DNA of 62,815 nt from an uncultured Shimia sp. Lineage in GTDB: Bacteria > Pseudomonadota > Alphaproteobacteria > Rhodobacterales > Rhodobacteraceae. Within the stretch, counting starts at the first letter, position 1. Every line of letters starts with the position of its first letter. Where the stretch lies: positions 1-62,815 of the forward strand of contig CALCOY010000094.1 of NCBI GenBank assembly GCA_937897325.1. Direction: 5' to 3'. The translations under genes were made by a program, and so were the position numbers. Shown one piece after another: positions 1-8,045 of this stretch. Below the pieces are notes generated by a model, which searched no databases, was not told where the DNA came from, and saw only the letters and a program-made list of their open reading frames with translations.

Positions 1-50
1 ACCGACACGAGGATTTTCAGTCCACTGCTCTACCCCTGAGCTACCCGGGC
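1..50 (-). tRNA. tRNA-Phe (GAA), 3' end cut off by the window edge
   Basis: Read on the minus strand from base 50, the sequence begins with the acceptor strand GCCCGGG, then TA, a D-arm with GCTC/GAGC stem halves, and an anticodon loop CTGAAAA holding anticodon GAA. The variable loop GTGTCGG follows. The T-arm and the 3' acceptor strand lie beyond base 1. The anticodon stem has one T-T mismatch if paired strictly. The identity is clear from the anticodon and the typical alphaproteobacterial acceptor sequence. Confidence 0.93.
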
Positions 51-129
51 ACGGGTGAATGTCGTTCATTCGGGTGAGCGGGTTCTAGGACCTGTAAAGC
101 ATGGTGTCCAGTGCCTTTTTCACCAGTGT

Positions 130-300
130 TCAATGCAGCTTGGACGGGCCTTCTTCGAGGTCTTGCAGGTCGTCCGGATCATCGGACGGGACCGCATAGG
201 ATCCACGCAGCCAACGGCCCAGATCTATGTCTGCGCAGCGGCGCGAGCAAAACGGGCGATAGGTGGCGACGGTTTCGGACTTGCAGATCGGACAGCTCAT
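130..300 (-). CDS. yacG: DNA gyrase inhibitor YacG, small zinc protein
   Basis: A 56-residue protein. It has the two-part zinc knuckle of YacG: CPIC near the start (C3, C6), then FCSRRC (C18, C22), followed by DIDLGRW, the family signature. The C-terminal half is acidic (DDPDDLQDLEE), as usual. YacG binds a zinc ion and, in E. coli, inhibits DNA gyrase by binding GyrB. The ATG overlaps the TGA of the upstream RNase E/G-like gene (ATGA), so the two are translationally coupled. Length matches the family. Confidence 0.93.
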   Translation of the reverse strand: MSCPICKSETVATYRPFCSRRCADIDLGRWLRGSYAVPSDDPDDLQDLEEGPSKLH

Positions 301-1337
301 TTCAGTACCTGGCTCAGAGGCAGTCGCGCCCTCTTGCGTTGCAATTCATAGTGACCCAAAGGTGTCCAACCCGCCAGCGTCGTGTCCACGTCATCGGCTT
401 TGAAAGCCCGGCGCAATGCGGTCTCGAACGCTCTTCGGTCCTTCTTTGGCATCGGCGCGAGATCCAGCGTGATCTGCCCACCGAGTCCCCGCAGGCGCAA
501 CTGGCGCGGCAGATCCCGAGCTAGGGAAAGATTAGCCTTGAGCCCGGCTGCCGGTGACGTGTCCCGCCCGGTATTCACATCGACCGCAATCAGGGCGCGC
601 GTTGGCTCGATCAGCGCGTGTGCCCCGCCCCCCAAAGGCACATTCGGACCCTGCAACGCCTGGATGGCCTCATAAACACCGAGATCATCAAATGAACCAC
701 GCCTGTTGCGTACGTCGTCCGGAGCGGGTGTGGCCCAATCGCGCCAAGCCAATTCATGCGCGTCCGGGGCATCCAGCAACAGTTCGGGATCATCCGATTG
801 ATCCTCGAACACGATCAGCGTCAGCTCGGTCATTTGGTTGATATCACTGGCGACGGCCTCTTCGCTCGCCCCTTCCGCAGCACTGCGTAGGATCAGCCCG
901 CCGTCGCGATGTGCCATTGTGTCATGTGCGATCTCTAGCAGTCTGTCTCGTTCATGATCATCGCGAATGCTGCGCGAGACATTGATCCCCAGGGCATCCG
1001 GCGTCAGGATCGCGTAGCGGCTTTTGAACAGCAGTCTTTGCGTCACTGGCTGGGCTTTGTCGGGCTCTGCATAGGTCGATACCTGCACCAGCAAACGCTC
1101 TCCGGGAGCGAGACCTTTGGCCTGCCGCAAGAATCCTTTTTTACCTTCGCCCAGCGTGACTGTAACACCGCCCTGCCCTTTCATCGGCCGATCAACAACA
1201 CCGCGGTAGATGGCGCCCGGGCCGGGCGGGTGATCCTCGGGCGGGTCGATCAGCAGATCTTCGAGACGACCATCCACCAATAGGGCCGCCGCCCGGGCGC
1301 CGTTCACCTCATCCAGCAAGACGACGCGCCCCTTCAT
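297..1337 (-). CDS. Ribonuclease E/G family protein (short form)
   Basis: 346 residues. The catalytic core of RNase E/G is visible: AVDVNTG (D253) and ITLDLAPM (D292) correspond to the two Mg-binding aspartates of RNase E. The N-terminal part has only a reduced S1-like region, and the CPxC zinc-link of RNase E is absent, so this is a small RNase G-like protein for RNA processing. The chosen ATG at 1337 overlaps the maf stop (ATGA); an in-frame extension further upstream would run into maf and is rejected. It sits in a maf-rng-yacG operon. Confidence 0.85.
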   Translation of the reverse strand: MKGRVVLLDEVNGARAAALLVDGRLEDLLIDPPEDHPPGPGAIYRGVVDRPMKGQGGVTVTLGEGKKGFLRQAKGLAPGERLLVQVSTYAEPDKAQPVTQRLLFKSRYAILTPDALGINVSRSIRDDHERDRLLEIAHDTMAHRDGGLILRSAAEGASEEAVASDINQMTELTLIVFEDQSDDPELLLDAPDAHELAWRDWATPAPDDVRNRRGSFDDLGVYEAIQALQGPNVPLGGGAHALIEPTRALIAVDVNTGRDTSPAAGLKANLSLARDLPRQLRLRGLGGQITLDLAPMPKKDRRAFETALRRAFKADDVDTTLAGWTPLGHYELQRKRARLPLSQVLK

Positions 1338-1900
1338 GTCCAGACTTTCATGCCGGCCGCTTGCAAAAGCGCGGCCGTTTCGGCCAGCGGCAATCCCACA
1401 ATCCCTGTGAAAGAGCCGGAAATCCACGGAATGAACGTGCTCGCCGCGCCCTGGATGCCATAGCCGCCCGCCTTACCCCGCCAATCACCGCTGCGCAGAT
1501 AGGCCTCGATCTCTTGTTTCGACAGGCACTTCATACGCACCTGACTGACCACGTCCTTTTCCCAGACTCTGTCTCCCTTGCGCAAAGCCACGGCCGTGAT
1601 GACGCGGTGACGCCGACCAGACATCTTCTGCAAAAATGCGCGCGCTTCTTCAGCATCCTCAGGCTTGCCCAGAATGCGCCGACCAAGGGCGACAGTTGTG
1701 TCCGCGCAAAGCACGACATCATCCGCTGCAGCCTCCACGGCCAACACCTTTTCCCGAGCAATCCGCGCGCAATAGTGGCGCGGCAGCTCAGCCTTCATAG
1801 GTGTTTCATCAATGTCGGGGGGGCGTACGGCATCCGGCACCACGCCCAATTGCCCCAGCAGCTCAAGCCGACGGGGGCTACCGGACCCCAGAACAAGCAT
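1334..1900 (-). CDS. maf: Maf family nucleoside triphosphate pyrophosphatase
   Basis: 188 residues, full family length. It starts with the Maf phosphate-binding motif GSGSPRR (5-11) and has the conserved ADTTV (D67) and GKP (78-80) elements. Maf proteins hydrolyse non-canonical or modified NTPs (dTTP/UTP/m5UTP or m7GTP types) to the monophosphate, a house-cleaning role. It begins 3 bases after the infA stop and overlaps the RNase E/G gene by 4 bases. The exact substrate class cannot be decided by eye. Confidence 0.9.
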   Translation of the reverse strand: MLVLGSGSPRRLELLGQLGVVPDAVRPPDIDETPMKAELPRHYCARIAREKVLAVEAAADDVVLCADTTVALGRRILGKPEDAEEARAFLQKMSGRRHRVITAVALRKGDRVWEKDVVSQVRMKCLSKQEIEAYLRSGDWRGKAGGYGIQGAASTFIPWISGSFTGIVGLPLAETAALLQAAGMKVWT

Positions 1901-1903
1901 TGC

Positions 1904-2122
1904 CTATTTGAAGCGATAGTTGATCCGACCCTTGGTCAGATCATATGGCGTCATTTCCACCTGAACCTTGTCGCCTGCCAGAACTCGGATCCGGTTCTTG
2001 CGCATCTTTCCTGCCGTATGTGCGATGATCTCATGGCCGTTTTCCAGCTCGACCCGAAACGTCGCATTAGGCAGGAGTTCCTTTACGACACCGGGAAATT
2101 CGAGCGTATCTTCCTTGGCCAT
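1904..2122 (-). CDS. infA: Translation initiation factor IF-1
   Basis: 72 residues, the standard length, a single OB-fold. [13 protein letters not shown] at the start, then [17 protein letters not shown] and the C-terminal LTKGRINYR are typical of IF-1. It binds the ribosomal A site during initiation and acts with IF-2 and IF-3. A clear ribosome-binding site (AAGGAGAGACC) precedes the ATG. It leads the infA-maf-rng-yacG run, an arrangement common in Rhodobacterales. Confidence 0.97.
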   Translation of the reverse strand: MAKEDTLEFPGVVKELLPNATFRVELENGHEIIAHTAGKMRKNRIRVLAGDKVQVEMTPYDLTKGRINYRFK

Positions 2123-2283
2123 GGTCTCTCCTTCATAGATCGCCCACCTGACTGTGGACGGGCCCTTACATGCGCCCGATAGCTGGGTTTTTCAAGGGCT
2201 TTTCGGCAGTTGCACGGGAAAGTGCGACTTGTCGGATATCGCATCCAACAGCCACCAACCGATTGTTTCGAGCCAAGCGCGTT

Positions 2284-2940
2284 TCAAGTACGCGCGAAAT
2301 CGATGATCCTGTCTGTCAGACAATCAAGACTGTCCGTCCAAGGGATCCGATTTGGCAGGTCGCGGGCAAGAAGGCTCAGTTCAGTGCAAGCCAAGCAGAT
2401 ATGATCGGCACGTTGCATCAGATCCTCGGCGATATCCGCCAGCGCGTGAACGTCGCCGCCCTGCCCGGCCTTAACCGCCCGAATGATCGCAAGAACCGGA
2501 GAGTCATCATCTGGGTAGATAGCATCGATCCCGTTTTCCTCAAACGTCGCCTCAAAAACACCAACCTGCCGAACAGCCGGGGACGCCAGCATACCGACCC
2601 GTTTGCCAGCCAGGGCTGCTCCGGTGAGATCGATCATATTCAGAAATGGCAGGTCTTCGGGCAAAGCGCCGGCATAGTGATGTGCAGTATTGCAGGGCAT
2701 GGCCAACGCCTGCGCCCCGGCCGCCTGCAGATCGCGCGCCATCTTCGCAATAACGGGCCCGGGATCTTTGCCCGTGCCTTCAATCAGCGCCCTGATGCGG
2801 CTTGGCACCTGCGGATTCTGATGAACAATCAGTGGGACGTGGTCCGCATCGTCCTTGACCGGGACAGCTGCCAGTACCTTTTGCATCAGCAAGATGGTGG
2901 CCTCTGGCCCCATGCCGCCAAGAATGCCGACTGGGTTCAT
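2284..2940 (-). CDS. Aspartate/glutamate racemase family protein
   Basis: 218 residues. The N-terminal GILGGMGPEAT is the aspartate racemase signature. The two catalytic cysteines are present, C83 in MPCNTAHH and C185 in ACTELSL, so the PLP-independent two-base racemase mechanism should be intact. The ATG at 2940 is preferred over an upstream in-frame start that would overlap the cysteate lyase gene. It ends an operon with a cysteate sulfo-lyase-like and an HpsN-like gene, so a plausible substrate is D/L-cysteate or another acidic amino acid. That substrate is inference from context. Confidence 0.82.
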   Translation of the reverse strand: MNPVGILGGMGPEATILLMQKVLAAVPVKDDADHVPLIVHQNPQVPSRIRALIEGTGKDPGPVIAKMARDLQAAGAQALAMPCNTAHHYAGALPEDLPFLNMIDLTGAALAGKRVGMLASPAVRQVGVFEATFEENGIDAIYPDDDSPVLAIIRAVKAGQGGDVHALADIAEDLMQRADHICLACTELSLLARDLPNRIPWTDSLDCLTDRIIDFART

Positions 2941-2947
2941 GCGGGCC

Positions 2948-3958
2948 TCATGCCACCGCAGCGACGTCGAATTCGTGGGTGTAGCCCGCAAGGCCGATAG
3001 CCCCGCCGGTGTGCAGGAAGACGACCCGCTCGCCCTTCTTGAATTGGCCCTTGCGGATCAGGTCGATCAGTCCGGCACCGCCTTTGGCGGAATAGACCGG
3101 GTCCAGCAAGATCGCCTCGTGCTTTGCGAATATATCAATGGCCTCCATCGTGTCTTTCGCCGGGATTCCGTAACCTGGCCCGACGTAGTCGGTATTCGCA
3201 ACCACATCCTCGCGCGCGACCACGCCCGGACAGCCCAGTTTCTCGGCCGTTTTCACTGCGAGGTTATAGACGTTTTCTTCCTGTTTTGGCTTCGGTGCCC
3301 GCACCCCGATGCCCAAAAGCGGAATGCCCGCATTCATTGCCTTCAACCCGGTGATCAAGCCAGCTTGGGTCCCGGCCGAGCCTGTCGCATGGACAATGTG
3401 ATCCACCTTTAGGCCAATATCATTGAATTGGTTCAACATCTCGAAGGCGCAATTCACATAGCCCAACGCCCCCGTCGGGTTCGAGCCGCCGCCGGGAATC
3501 GTGTAGGCATTGCGTCCCTCGGCGCGCATCTTGTCGGCCGCCGCTTCCATTTCAGCATTCATGTCCAGATCCGGCCCACGATGTTCGATTGACGCCCCGT
3601 GGATCACGTCCAGCAGGACGTTGCCATTGTAGCGGTAGTTTTCATGGTTATAGCCGGTCCGGTCCTCCAGCAGGATGTGGCAATCCATGCCAAGCTTGGC
3701 TGCGGCTGCCGCCGTCTGGCGCGCATGGTTCGACTGTGTCGCACCTTGCGTCAGTACGATATCAGCTTTCTGCTCCATCGCCTCGGCCATCAGATATTCG
3801 AGCTTCCGAGTCTTGTTGCCGCCGGTGCTCAGCCCTGTGCAGTCGTCGCGCTTGATCCAGATCTCTGGCCCGCCCAAAGCCTCTGTCAGGCGCGGCATAA
3901 ATTCCAGCGGCGTGGCCAAATGCGCCAGCCGCACCCGGGGAAATTTCGCTAGGTTCAT
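2948..3958 (-). CDS. cuyA: L-cysteate sulfo-lyase (CuyA-type), PLP enzyme
   Basis: 336 residues of the D-cysteine desulfhydrase/ACC deaminase fold. PLP lysine K49 lies in [11 protein letters not shown]; further along are [11 protein letters not shown] and the glycine-rich phosphate loop [10 protein letters not shown]. Overall it reads very like CuyA of Ruegeria pomeroyi as I remember it, which cleaves L-cysteate to pyruvate, sulfite and ammonium. D-cysteine desulfhydrase is the main alternative. It lies 23 bp after the HpsN-like gene and 7 bp before the racemase. Sulfite made here would need oxidation or export. Confidence 0.75.
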   Translation of the reverse strand: MNLAKFPRVRLAHLATPLEFMPRLTEALGGPEIWIKRDDCTGLSTGGNKTRKLEYLMAEAMEQKADIVLTQGATQSNHARQTAAAAAKLGMDCHILLEDRTGYNHENYRYNGNVLLDVIHGASIEHRGPDLDMNAEMEAAADKMRAEGRNAYTIPGGGSNPTGALGYVNCAFEMLNQFNDIGLKVDHIVHATGSAGTQAGLITGLKAMNAGIPLLGIGVRAPKPKQEENVYNLAVKTAEKLGCPGVVAREDVVANTDYVGPGYGIPAKDTMEAIDIFAKHEAILLDPVYSAKGGAGLIDLIRKGQFKKGERVVFLHTGGAIGLAGYTHEFDVAAVA

Positions 3959-3981
3959 TGTCTTTCCTCTTTATGTCGGGC

Positions 3982-5277
3982 CTATTGACCCGCAAACTTG
4001 ATCGGGGCGTCCGCCTTTTCAAGCCGAATGTCCGCCGTTCGGGCGTGACCTTCCATCCCCTCCATACGCGAAATCACCGCCGTGGCCCGCGCAAGCTCCG
4101 GCATCGCGTCCTCCGTCACCGTCTGCCAGGTCACGCATTTGAGGAACTTGTGCACGCTCAAGCCACCGGTATATCGCGCCGCCCCACTGGTCGGCAGCAC
4201 ATGGTTGGGCCCGGATGCCTTATCACCAAAAGCCACCGTCGTGTTTTCCCCAAGAAAAAGCGAACCGTAGGCTGTCAGGTTCTGCTTCCACCATTCCAAA
4301 TCGGCCGCCTGAACGTGCAGATGCTCGGGTGCGATCCGGTTGGCCTGCACCACGATTTCTTCGCGGTTCTCAACGACCATAACCTCGCCCAGAGACTCCC
4401 AGGCCGATCGCGCGCTGTCCCTATTCACATCCGGGAGGGTCCCGATACATTGTGGCACCAACTGCATGACCTCTTCGGCCAAAGGCTTGTGATCCGTCAC
4501 CAGCCAAACGGGAGAGTTGTATCCATGCTCCGCCTGCCCCACGAGATCCCAAGCGACCGTGATAGGATCCGCCGACGCGTCCGCCAGCACAAGGCTATCG
4601 GTCGGTCCTGCAATCATGTCGATGCCAACGCCGCCGAAAAGCTGACGCTTGGCCTCTGCGACGAACTGGTTGCCAGGACCCACCAGAATATCCGCAGGCG
4701 GCGCGCCATAGAGGCCCTGCGCCATGGCTGCCACGCCCTGAACACCTCCCAGGGCGAGAACCAGATCAGCGCCCGCGAGATGCATTGCATAAAGAATGGC
4801 GGCCGGAATCTCGCCATCCCGCGGTGGCGAACAGGCCGTCACGAAAGGCACGCCCGCCGCCCGCGCTGTTGTGATCGTCATTAGGGCCGAAGCCAGATGC
4901 GCATAACGTCCCCCGGGCACATAGCACCCCGCCGCACTCAGCGGGATATAGCGCTGGCCGGCGACCAGACCGGGCCGCAATTCGATCTCCATATCTCCTG
5001 CTGTCGCCCGCTGCGCTTCGGCAAAGCGCCGAATGTTGTCGTGCGCATAGGCGATCATCTCGCGTTCATCCGCGGTCAGTCTGTCGGCCGCTGCGGCCAC
5101 CGCCTCGGACGGAACAACGATATCTCCTTCATGACCATCCAATCGCTCGGCGTAGTCGCGTACGGCTGCTTCACCCTCTGCCTTGATCCGCGTCAGCATC
5201 TGCCGCACGATCTCGCTTGTATCCCCTGCCGTTTGCGGCGGCAAACCCGGCGCGGTTTTGAGATGGCTCACACCCAT
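3982..5277 (-). CDS. hpsN: HisD-family dehydrogenase, probable sulfopropanediol 3-dehydrogenase (HpsN-like)
   Basis: 431 residues. All histidinol-dehydrogenase-type residues are visible: zinc ligands Q248, H251, D352 (GDKASGPNHV) and H411, and the catalytic pair E318-H319 in APEHL. The gene is not in a his operon; it heads an operon with a cysteate lyase. The tail motif GGLSVHKFLK fits the HpsN-type paralogues that oxidise (R)-2,3-dihydroxypropane-1-sulfonate to (R)-sulfolactate with NAD. The ATG at 5277 follows GAGGATCATCAATT; the in-frame extension above it has no ribosome-binding site. True histidinol dehydrogenase or another polyol dehydrogenase remains possible. Confidence 0.65.
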   Translation of the reverse strand: MGVSHLKTAPGLPPQTAGDTSEIVRQMLTRIKAEGEAAVRDYAERLDGHEGDIVVPSEAVAAAADRLTADEREMIAYAHDNIRRFAEAQRATAGDMEIELRPGLVAGQRYIPLSAAGCYVPGGRYAHLASALMTITTARAAGVPFVTACSPPRDGEIPAAILYAMHLAGADLVLALGGVQGVAAMAQGLYGAPPADILVGPGNQFVAEAKRQLFGGVGIDMIAGPTDSLVLADASADPITVAWDLVGQAEHGYNSPVWLVTDHKPLAEEVMQLVPQCIGTLPDVNRDSARSAWESLGEVMVVENREEIVVQANRIAPEHLHVQAADLEWWKQNLTAYGSLFLGENTTVAFGDKASGPNHVLPTSGAARYTGGLSVHKFLKCVTWQTVTEDAMPELARATAVISRMEGMEGHARTADIRLEKADAPIKFAGQ

Positions 5278-5423
5278 AATTGATGATCCTCGATGTTTTG
5301 GGGTCGCGATCGGACCGGTTCCAGATGATCTTCGCATATCGACCTTCGCTCTTGCGAAAGGCGCGATTTGTTTTTTGTTAAGATACCAGGCGTTCTGGAG
5401 ACTACGTGCCTGTTTACATCTCG

Positions 5424-5470
5424 GACACTGACGCAATACCAACGTCGTACCGACGTTTTACAGATATGGG
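5424..5470 (-). promoter_or_regulatory. 47-bp block-conserved element, copy 1
   Basis: On the minus strand this reads, in blocks: ATCTGT, six variable bases, TCGGTA, two variable, ACGT, one variable, then GGTATTGCGTCAGTG. The same blocks at the same spacing occur at 43825-43871; 35 of 47 positions match without gaps. The hexamers TCGGTA and TTGGTA form a direct repeat with 11-bp periodicity, one helical turn. It lies about 150 bp upstream of the hpsN-like start. Its role as an operator is inferred. Confidence 0.55.
5441..5457. promoter_or_regulatory. Palindrome AACGTCG-TAC-CGACGTT
   Basis: Perfect 7-bp arms around a 3-bp centre, overlapping the shared 47-bp element. The second copy of that element does not keep this palindrome, so it may be a binding site specific to this locus, for example for the divergent LysR protein. 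Confidence 0.5.
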
Positions 5471-5621
5471 TTTTGACCCCATTTTTACTGCGGCAATGCG
5501 GGCGCCCGACACCCAAAACACGTTGGAGGTTCGGTATCGGACGCCGTGAACAATCCAAGAAAACACATTGACGCAGGCCCCTAACAGTTTCAAGTTTTTG
5601 AAAACTGGTGAAGGAGATCCG

Positions 5622-6584
5622 ATGCTGGCGAAAGGGGTGACGCTGCGCGGACTGGAAGTGTTTGAGGCTTTGGCAGCCACAGGCTCGGTTGCGCAGGCAG
5701 CGGAGCTGACAGGGCTGAGCCAACCCGCCGTCAGTCAACAATTGCGCAATCTGGAAACGGCCTTGGCGACCGAGTTGATTGACCATGGCAAGCGCCCAAT
5801 GCTCCTCACGCCTGCTGGCCAGAACTTTCTCAGTCGCACGGAAGCCGCGCTTGCGCAGTTGCGACTGGCCCAATCCGAATTGACGGTGATGGATCTCGCG
5901 CACCTCTCCGCGCTGTCCATAGGTATCATTGATGATTTTGACAATGACCTCACACCCCGGCTGGTCACGACCCTCGCCGACAGCCTCAAACGCTGCAAAT
6001 TCAAGATGGTAACGGCTTTCAGCCACGAAATCGTCGACGATCTGATAAGCAAACGCCTTCATATCGCCATTTCGGCCAGCACCGGCGTCATGATGGAAGG
6101 GGTGATCGAATACCCCCTCGCCCGTGATCCTTTCATACTGGTCACACCCAAGGGCAGCTTCATCGATGGCGCGGGCATTGATCAGCTTCGACGCCTGCCC
6201 TTCCTGCGTTACGAGCGTGAGCAATTGATCGGCAGGCAGATTGAAGCACATCTCGCCCGCCAAAAGGTCGAGCTTGAGAACCGTTTTGAGATCGGGAGCC
6301 ACCTTGCACTGATGGCTATGGTTTCCCGGCGGATCGGCTGGTCGATCACCACCCCGCTCGGTTTCATGCGCGCGGGCCGGTTTCACGCTGAGGTCGACGC
6401 ACACCCCCTGCCCTTCAAGCCATTTGCCCGCACGATTTCCCTCTATGCCAGCGCGGATTGGGCGGGCGGCGTGCCGAATGATGTCGCAAATACAATGCGC
6501 CGTCTGCTTCAGGCTCACATGATCGATCCGGCCGTTTCGAAGCTGCCCTGGCTCAGCGGGCAAATGCGATTGCTCGACAGCTGA
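5622..6584 (+). CDS. LysR-type transcriptional regulator
   Basis: 320 residues with the N-terminal winged helix: GSVAQAAELTGLSQPAVSQQ is the recognition helix-turn-helix, followed by the LTPAGQNFL linker-helix motif and a periplasmic-binding-like effector domain. The ATG at 5622 has a near-perfect Shine-Dalgarno (GAAGGAGATCC); a TTG start 54 bases earlier has none. It is divergent from the hpsN-cuyA-racemase operon and so is its likely regulator, with a sulfonate or cysteate-like effector by inference. Confidence 0.9.
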   Translation: MLAKGVTLRGLEVFEALAATGSVAQAAELTGLSQPAVSQQLRNLETALATELIDHGKRPMLLTPAGQNFLSRTEAALAQLRLAQSELTVMDLAHLSALSIGIIDDFDNDLTPRLVTTLADSLKRCKFKMVTAFSHEIVDDLISKRLHIAISASTGVMMEGVIEYPLARDPFILVTPKGSFIDGAGIDQLRRLPFLRYEREQLIGRQIEAHLARQKVELENRFEIGSHLALMAMVSRRIGWSITTPLGFMRAGRFHAEVDAHPLPFKPFARTISLYASADWAGGVPNDVANTMRRLLQAHMIDPAVSKLPWLSGQMRLLDS

Positions 6585-6731
6585 ACTTTCGGAAAAACCA
6601 AAAAACCGCAGCATGAAATTTGACGACCTCCCTGTCAACTGCATTGGTATTGATCTGAAAAAGCCCAGCAATGGGTGTTTTCCAGTTTCCACAACAGGGA
6701 TCAGGTGTTTTCGATTTGATAAATAGATGCG

Positions 6732-6752
6732 CTGTCAGGGCTTCTATGACAG
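6732..6752. promoter_or_regulatory. Inverted repeat CTGTCA-N9-TGACAG upstream of the sirtuin gene
   Basis: Perfect 6-bp arms separated by nine bases, ending 32 bases before the sirtuin ATG. It could be an operator or a short hairpin in the leader. No regulator is evident nearby apart from the upstream LysR gene. Confidence 0.35.
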
Positions 6753-6784
6753 CATCATGAAAACAATGGGGAGTCCGGTTCATC

Positions 6785-7474
6785 ATGTCGAAAATCGTCA
6801 TTCTGACTGGCGCCGGTATTTCAGCGGAGAGCGGGCTTGGCACCTTCCGCGATGAAGGTGGACTTTGGGCGCAGCACCGCATCGAGGATGTCGCCACGCC
6901 AGAAGGATTTGCCCGCAATCCTAATCTTGTCGTGGACTTCTACAATGCCCGCCGGGCACAAGCTGCGGAGGCCTCACCCAATGCGGCGCATGACGCGCTG
7001 GCGCGGCTTGAGAGGCACCACAAGGGCGAAGTGCTGATCGTGACGCAGAATGTCGATGATCTGCACGAAAAGGCAGGCAGTCAGAACGTTGTCCACATGC
7101 ATGGAGCTTTAAATTCGGCCCTTTGTGCGCGCTGCGAGAATCGCTGGCCTGCGCCCCTTCGCATGGCGCCTGGCGATGCGTGCCCCTCTTGCGCAGCGCC
7201 ATCAGCCCGCCCGGACATCGTCTGGTTCGGGGAGATCCCCTATCAAATGGAACGGATCGAGGCTGCTCTGTCCCGTGCCAATATCTTTGCCGCGGTCGGG
7301 ACCTCGGGCAATGTCTATCCGGCGGCGGGCTTTGTGCAATTGGCGCGTATGACAGGTGCGCGAACGGTCGAGTTGAACCTTGAGCCTTCGGTCACCGTCT
7401 CTGACTTCGAAGAGACGCATTTTGGCAAAGCGAGCGAGACCGTCCCGAAATGGGTCGACAATCTGCTTAGGTAA
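6785..7474 (+). CDS. cobB: NAD-dependent protein deacylase, sirtuin class III (CobB-like)
   Basis: 229 residues. The NAD-binding GAGISAESGLGTFRD (9-23), TQNVDDLHEKAG and catalytic H106 in HMHG are present, and a zinc ribbon is formed by C114, C117, C133 and C136. Y53 and R56 match the Y-x-x-R pair that gives class III sirtuins (SIRT5, CobB) activity on succinyl- and malonyl-lysine, so the protein is probably a desuccinylase/demalonylase as well as a deacetylase. It is a monocistronic gene bounded by a bidirectional terminator. Confidence 0.92.
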   Translation: MSKIVILTGAGISAESGLGTFRDEGGLWAQHRIEDVATPEGFARNPNLVVDFYNARRAQAAEASPNAAHDALARLERHHKGEVLIVTQNVDDLHEKAGSQNVVHMHGALNSALCARCENRWPAPLRMAPGDACPSCAAPSARPDIVWFGEIPYQMERIEAALSRANIFAAVGTSGNVYPAAGFVQLARMTGARTVELNLEPSVTVSDFEETHFGKASETVPKWVDNLLR

Positions 7475-7490
7475 GACGAAAAACAAAAAA

Positions 7491-7513
7491 GCCCGCCTGA
7501 CTGGCAGACGGGC
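7491..7513. terminator. Bidirectional terminator between the sirtuin gene and rpmB
   Basis: Stem GCCCGCCTG/CAGACGGGC with one internal mismatch and a five-base loop. An A-rich tract on the left and CCTTTAT on the right let it serve both converging transcripts. Confidence 0.8.
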
Positions 7514-7535
7514 CTTTATCATTCGATTTTCAGAA

Positions 7536-7826
7536 TCAGGCGTTGGATGCCTGGGCTTTTGCAATCTCTTTCTTAACCTTCCGCGCGTTGGCCGAAAGGG
7601 TGCCGTCCTTTGCCTTGGCCAGGAAAGCATCCAGCCCACCGCGGTGATCCACACTTCGCAATGCATGCGCCGAGATCCGAAGCTTGATCCCGCGCCCCAA
7701 AGTTTCGGATTGCAGGGTCACATCATTCAGGTTCGGTAAAAAACGCCGCTTTGTCTTGTTGTTGGCGTGGCTGACATTGTTGCCAACCATCGGGCCTTTT
7801 CCGGTCAGTTCGCATACACGCGACAT
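7536..7826 (-). CDS. rpmB: 50S ribosomal protein L28
   Basis: 96 residues, the alphaproteobacterial length. It begins [29 protein letters not shown], the L28 signature, and ends with a lysine-rich helix. It is a large-subunit ribosomal protein. The ATG at 7826 follows GAAAAGGACAACCCC. A candidate promoter lies about 95-120 bp upstream. Confidence 0.97.
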   Translation of the reverse strand: MSRVCELTGKGPMVGNNVSHANNKTKRRFLPNLNDVTLQSETLGRGIKLRISAHALRSVDHRGGLDAFLAKAKDGTLSANARKVKKEIAKAQASNA

Positions 7827-7919
7827 GGGGTTGTCCTTTTCGGCTATCTGTCGGCCAGGTATGGCAACGCTGGAACAACAGAGGCGCCGCAATCGCAGCG
7901 CGCTGAATTTAGTCTGGTG

Positions 7920-7960
7920 CCTTTAGGTGGAATCGCGCAAGTGGTCAAGCCGCTTTGACC
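7920..7960 (-). promoter_or_regulatory. Candidate rpmB promoter with overlapping palindrome
   Basis: On the minus strand TTGACC (7943-7948) is followed after exactly 17 bases by TAAAGG (7920-7925), a reasonable -35/-10 pair pointing at rpmB. The -35 is also the inner arm of a perfect inverted repeat GGTCAA-N6-TTGACC (7943-7960), a possible operator. Confidence 0.45.
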
Positions 7961-8045
7961 CACCCCATTACAAAACGCCGTAGCGAAACCCTTGCGGCGT
8001 CGGGACCGGCCTGCGCATTTTGGACTCCATAAAGGGAGAAGCAGC

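Larger units (their letters stand above)
5278..5621. promoter_or_regulatory. Divergent control region between the hpsN-like operon and its LysR gene
   Basis: A 344-bp non-coding stretch between two divergent start codons. It holds the shared 47-bp element (5424-5470), a perfect palindrome with arms AACGTCG and CGACGTT (5441-5457), and a plus-strand hairpin ATGGG/CCCAT followed by five T (5466-5486) that could attenuate the lysR transcript. Another TCGGTA lies near 5531. This is the usual place for LysR-type operators; the exact promoters were not resolved. Confidence 0.6.

Noticed and set aside
5568-5621. TTG start for the LysR gene 54 bases upstream
   Set aside because: No ribosome-binding site, and the ATG at 5622 has a near-perfect one at family length.
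6641-6657. GCATTGGTATTGATCTG as a third copy of the 47-bp element
   Set aside because: Only TTGGTATTG matches; the flanking blocks and spacing are absent.
5268-6692. Minus-strand open frame of about 470 codons antisense to the LysR gene
   Set aside because: It reads through the regulator in a GC-rich antisense frame, lacks a ribosome-binding site and resembles no protein.
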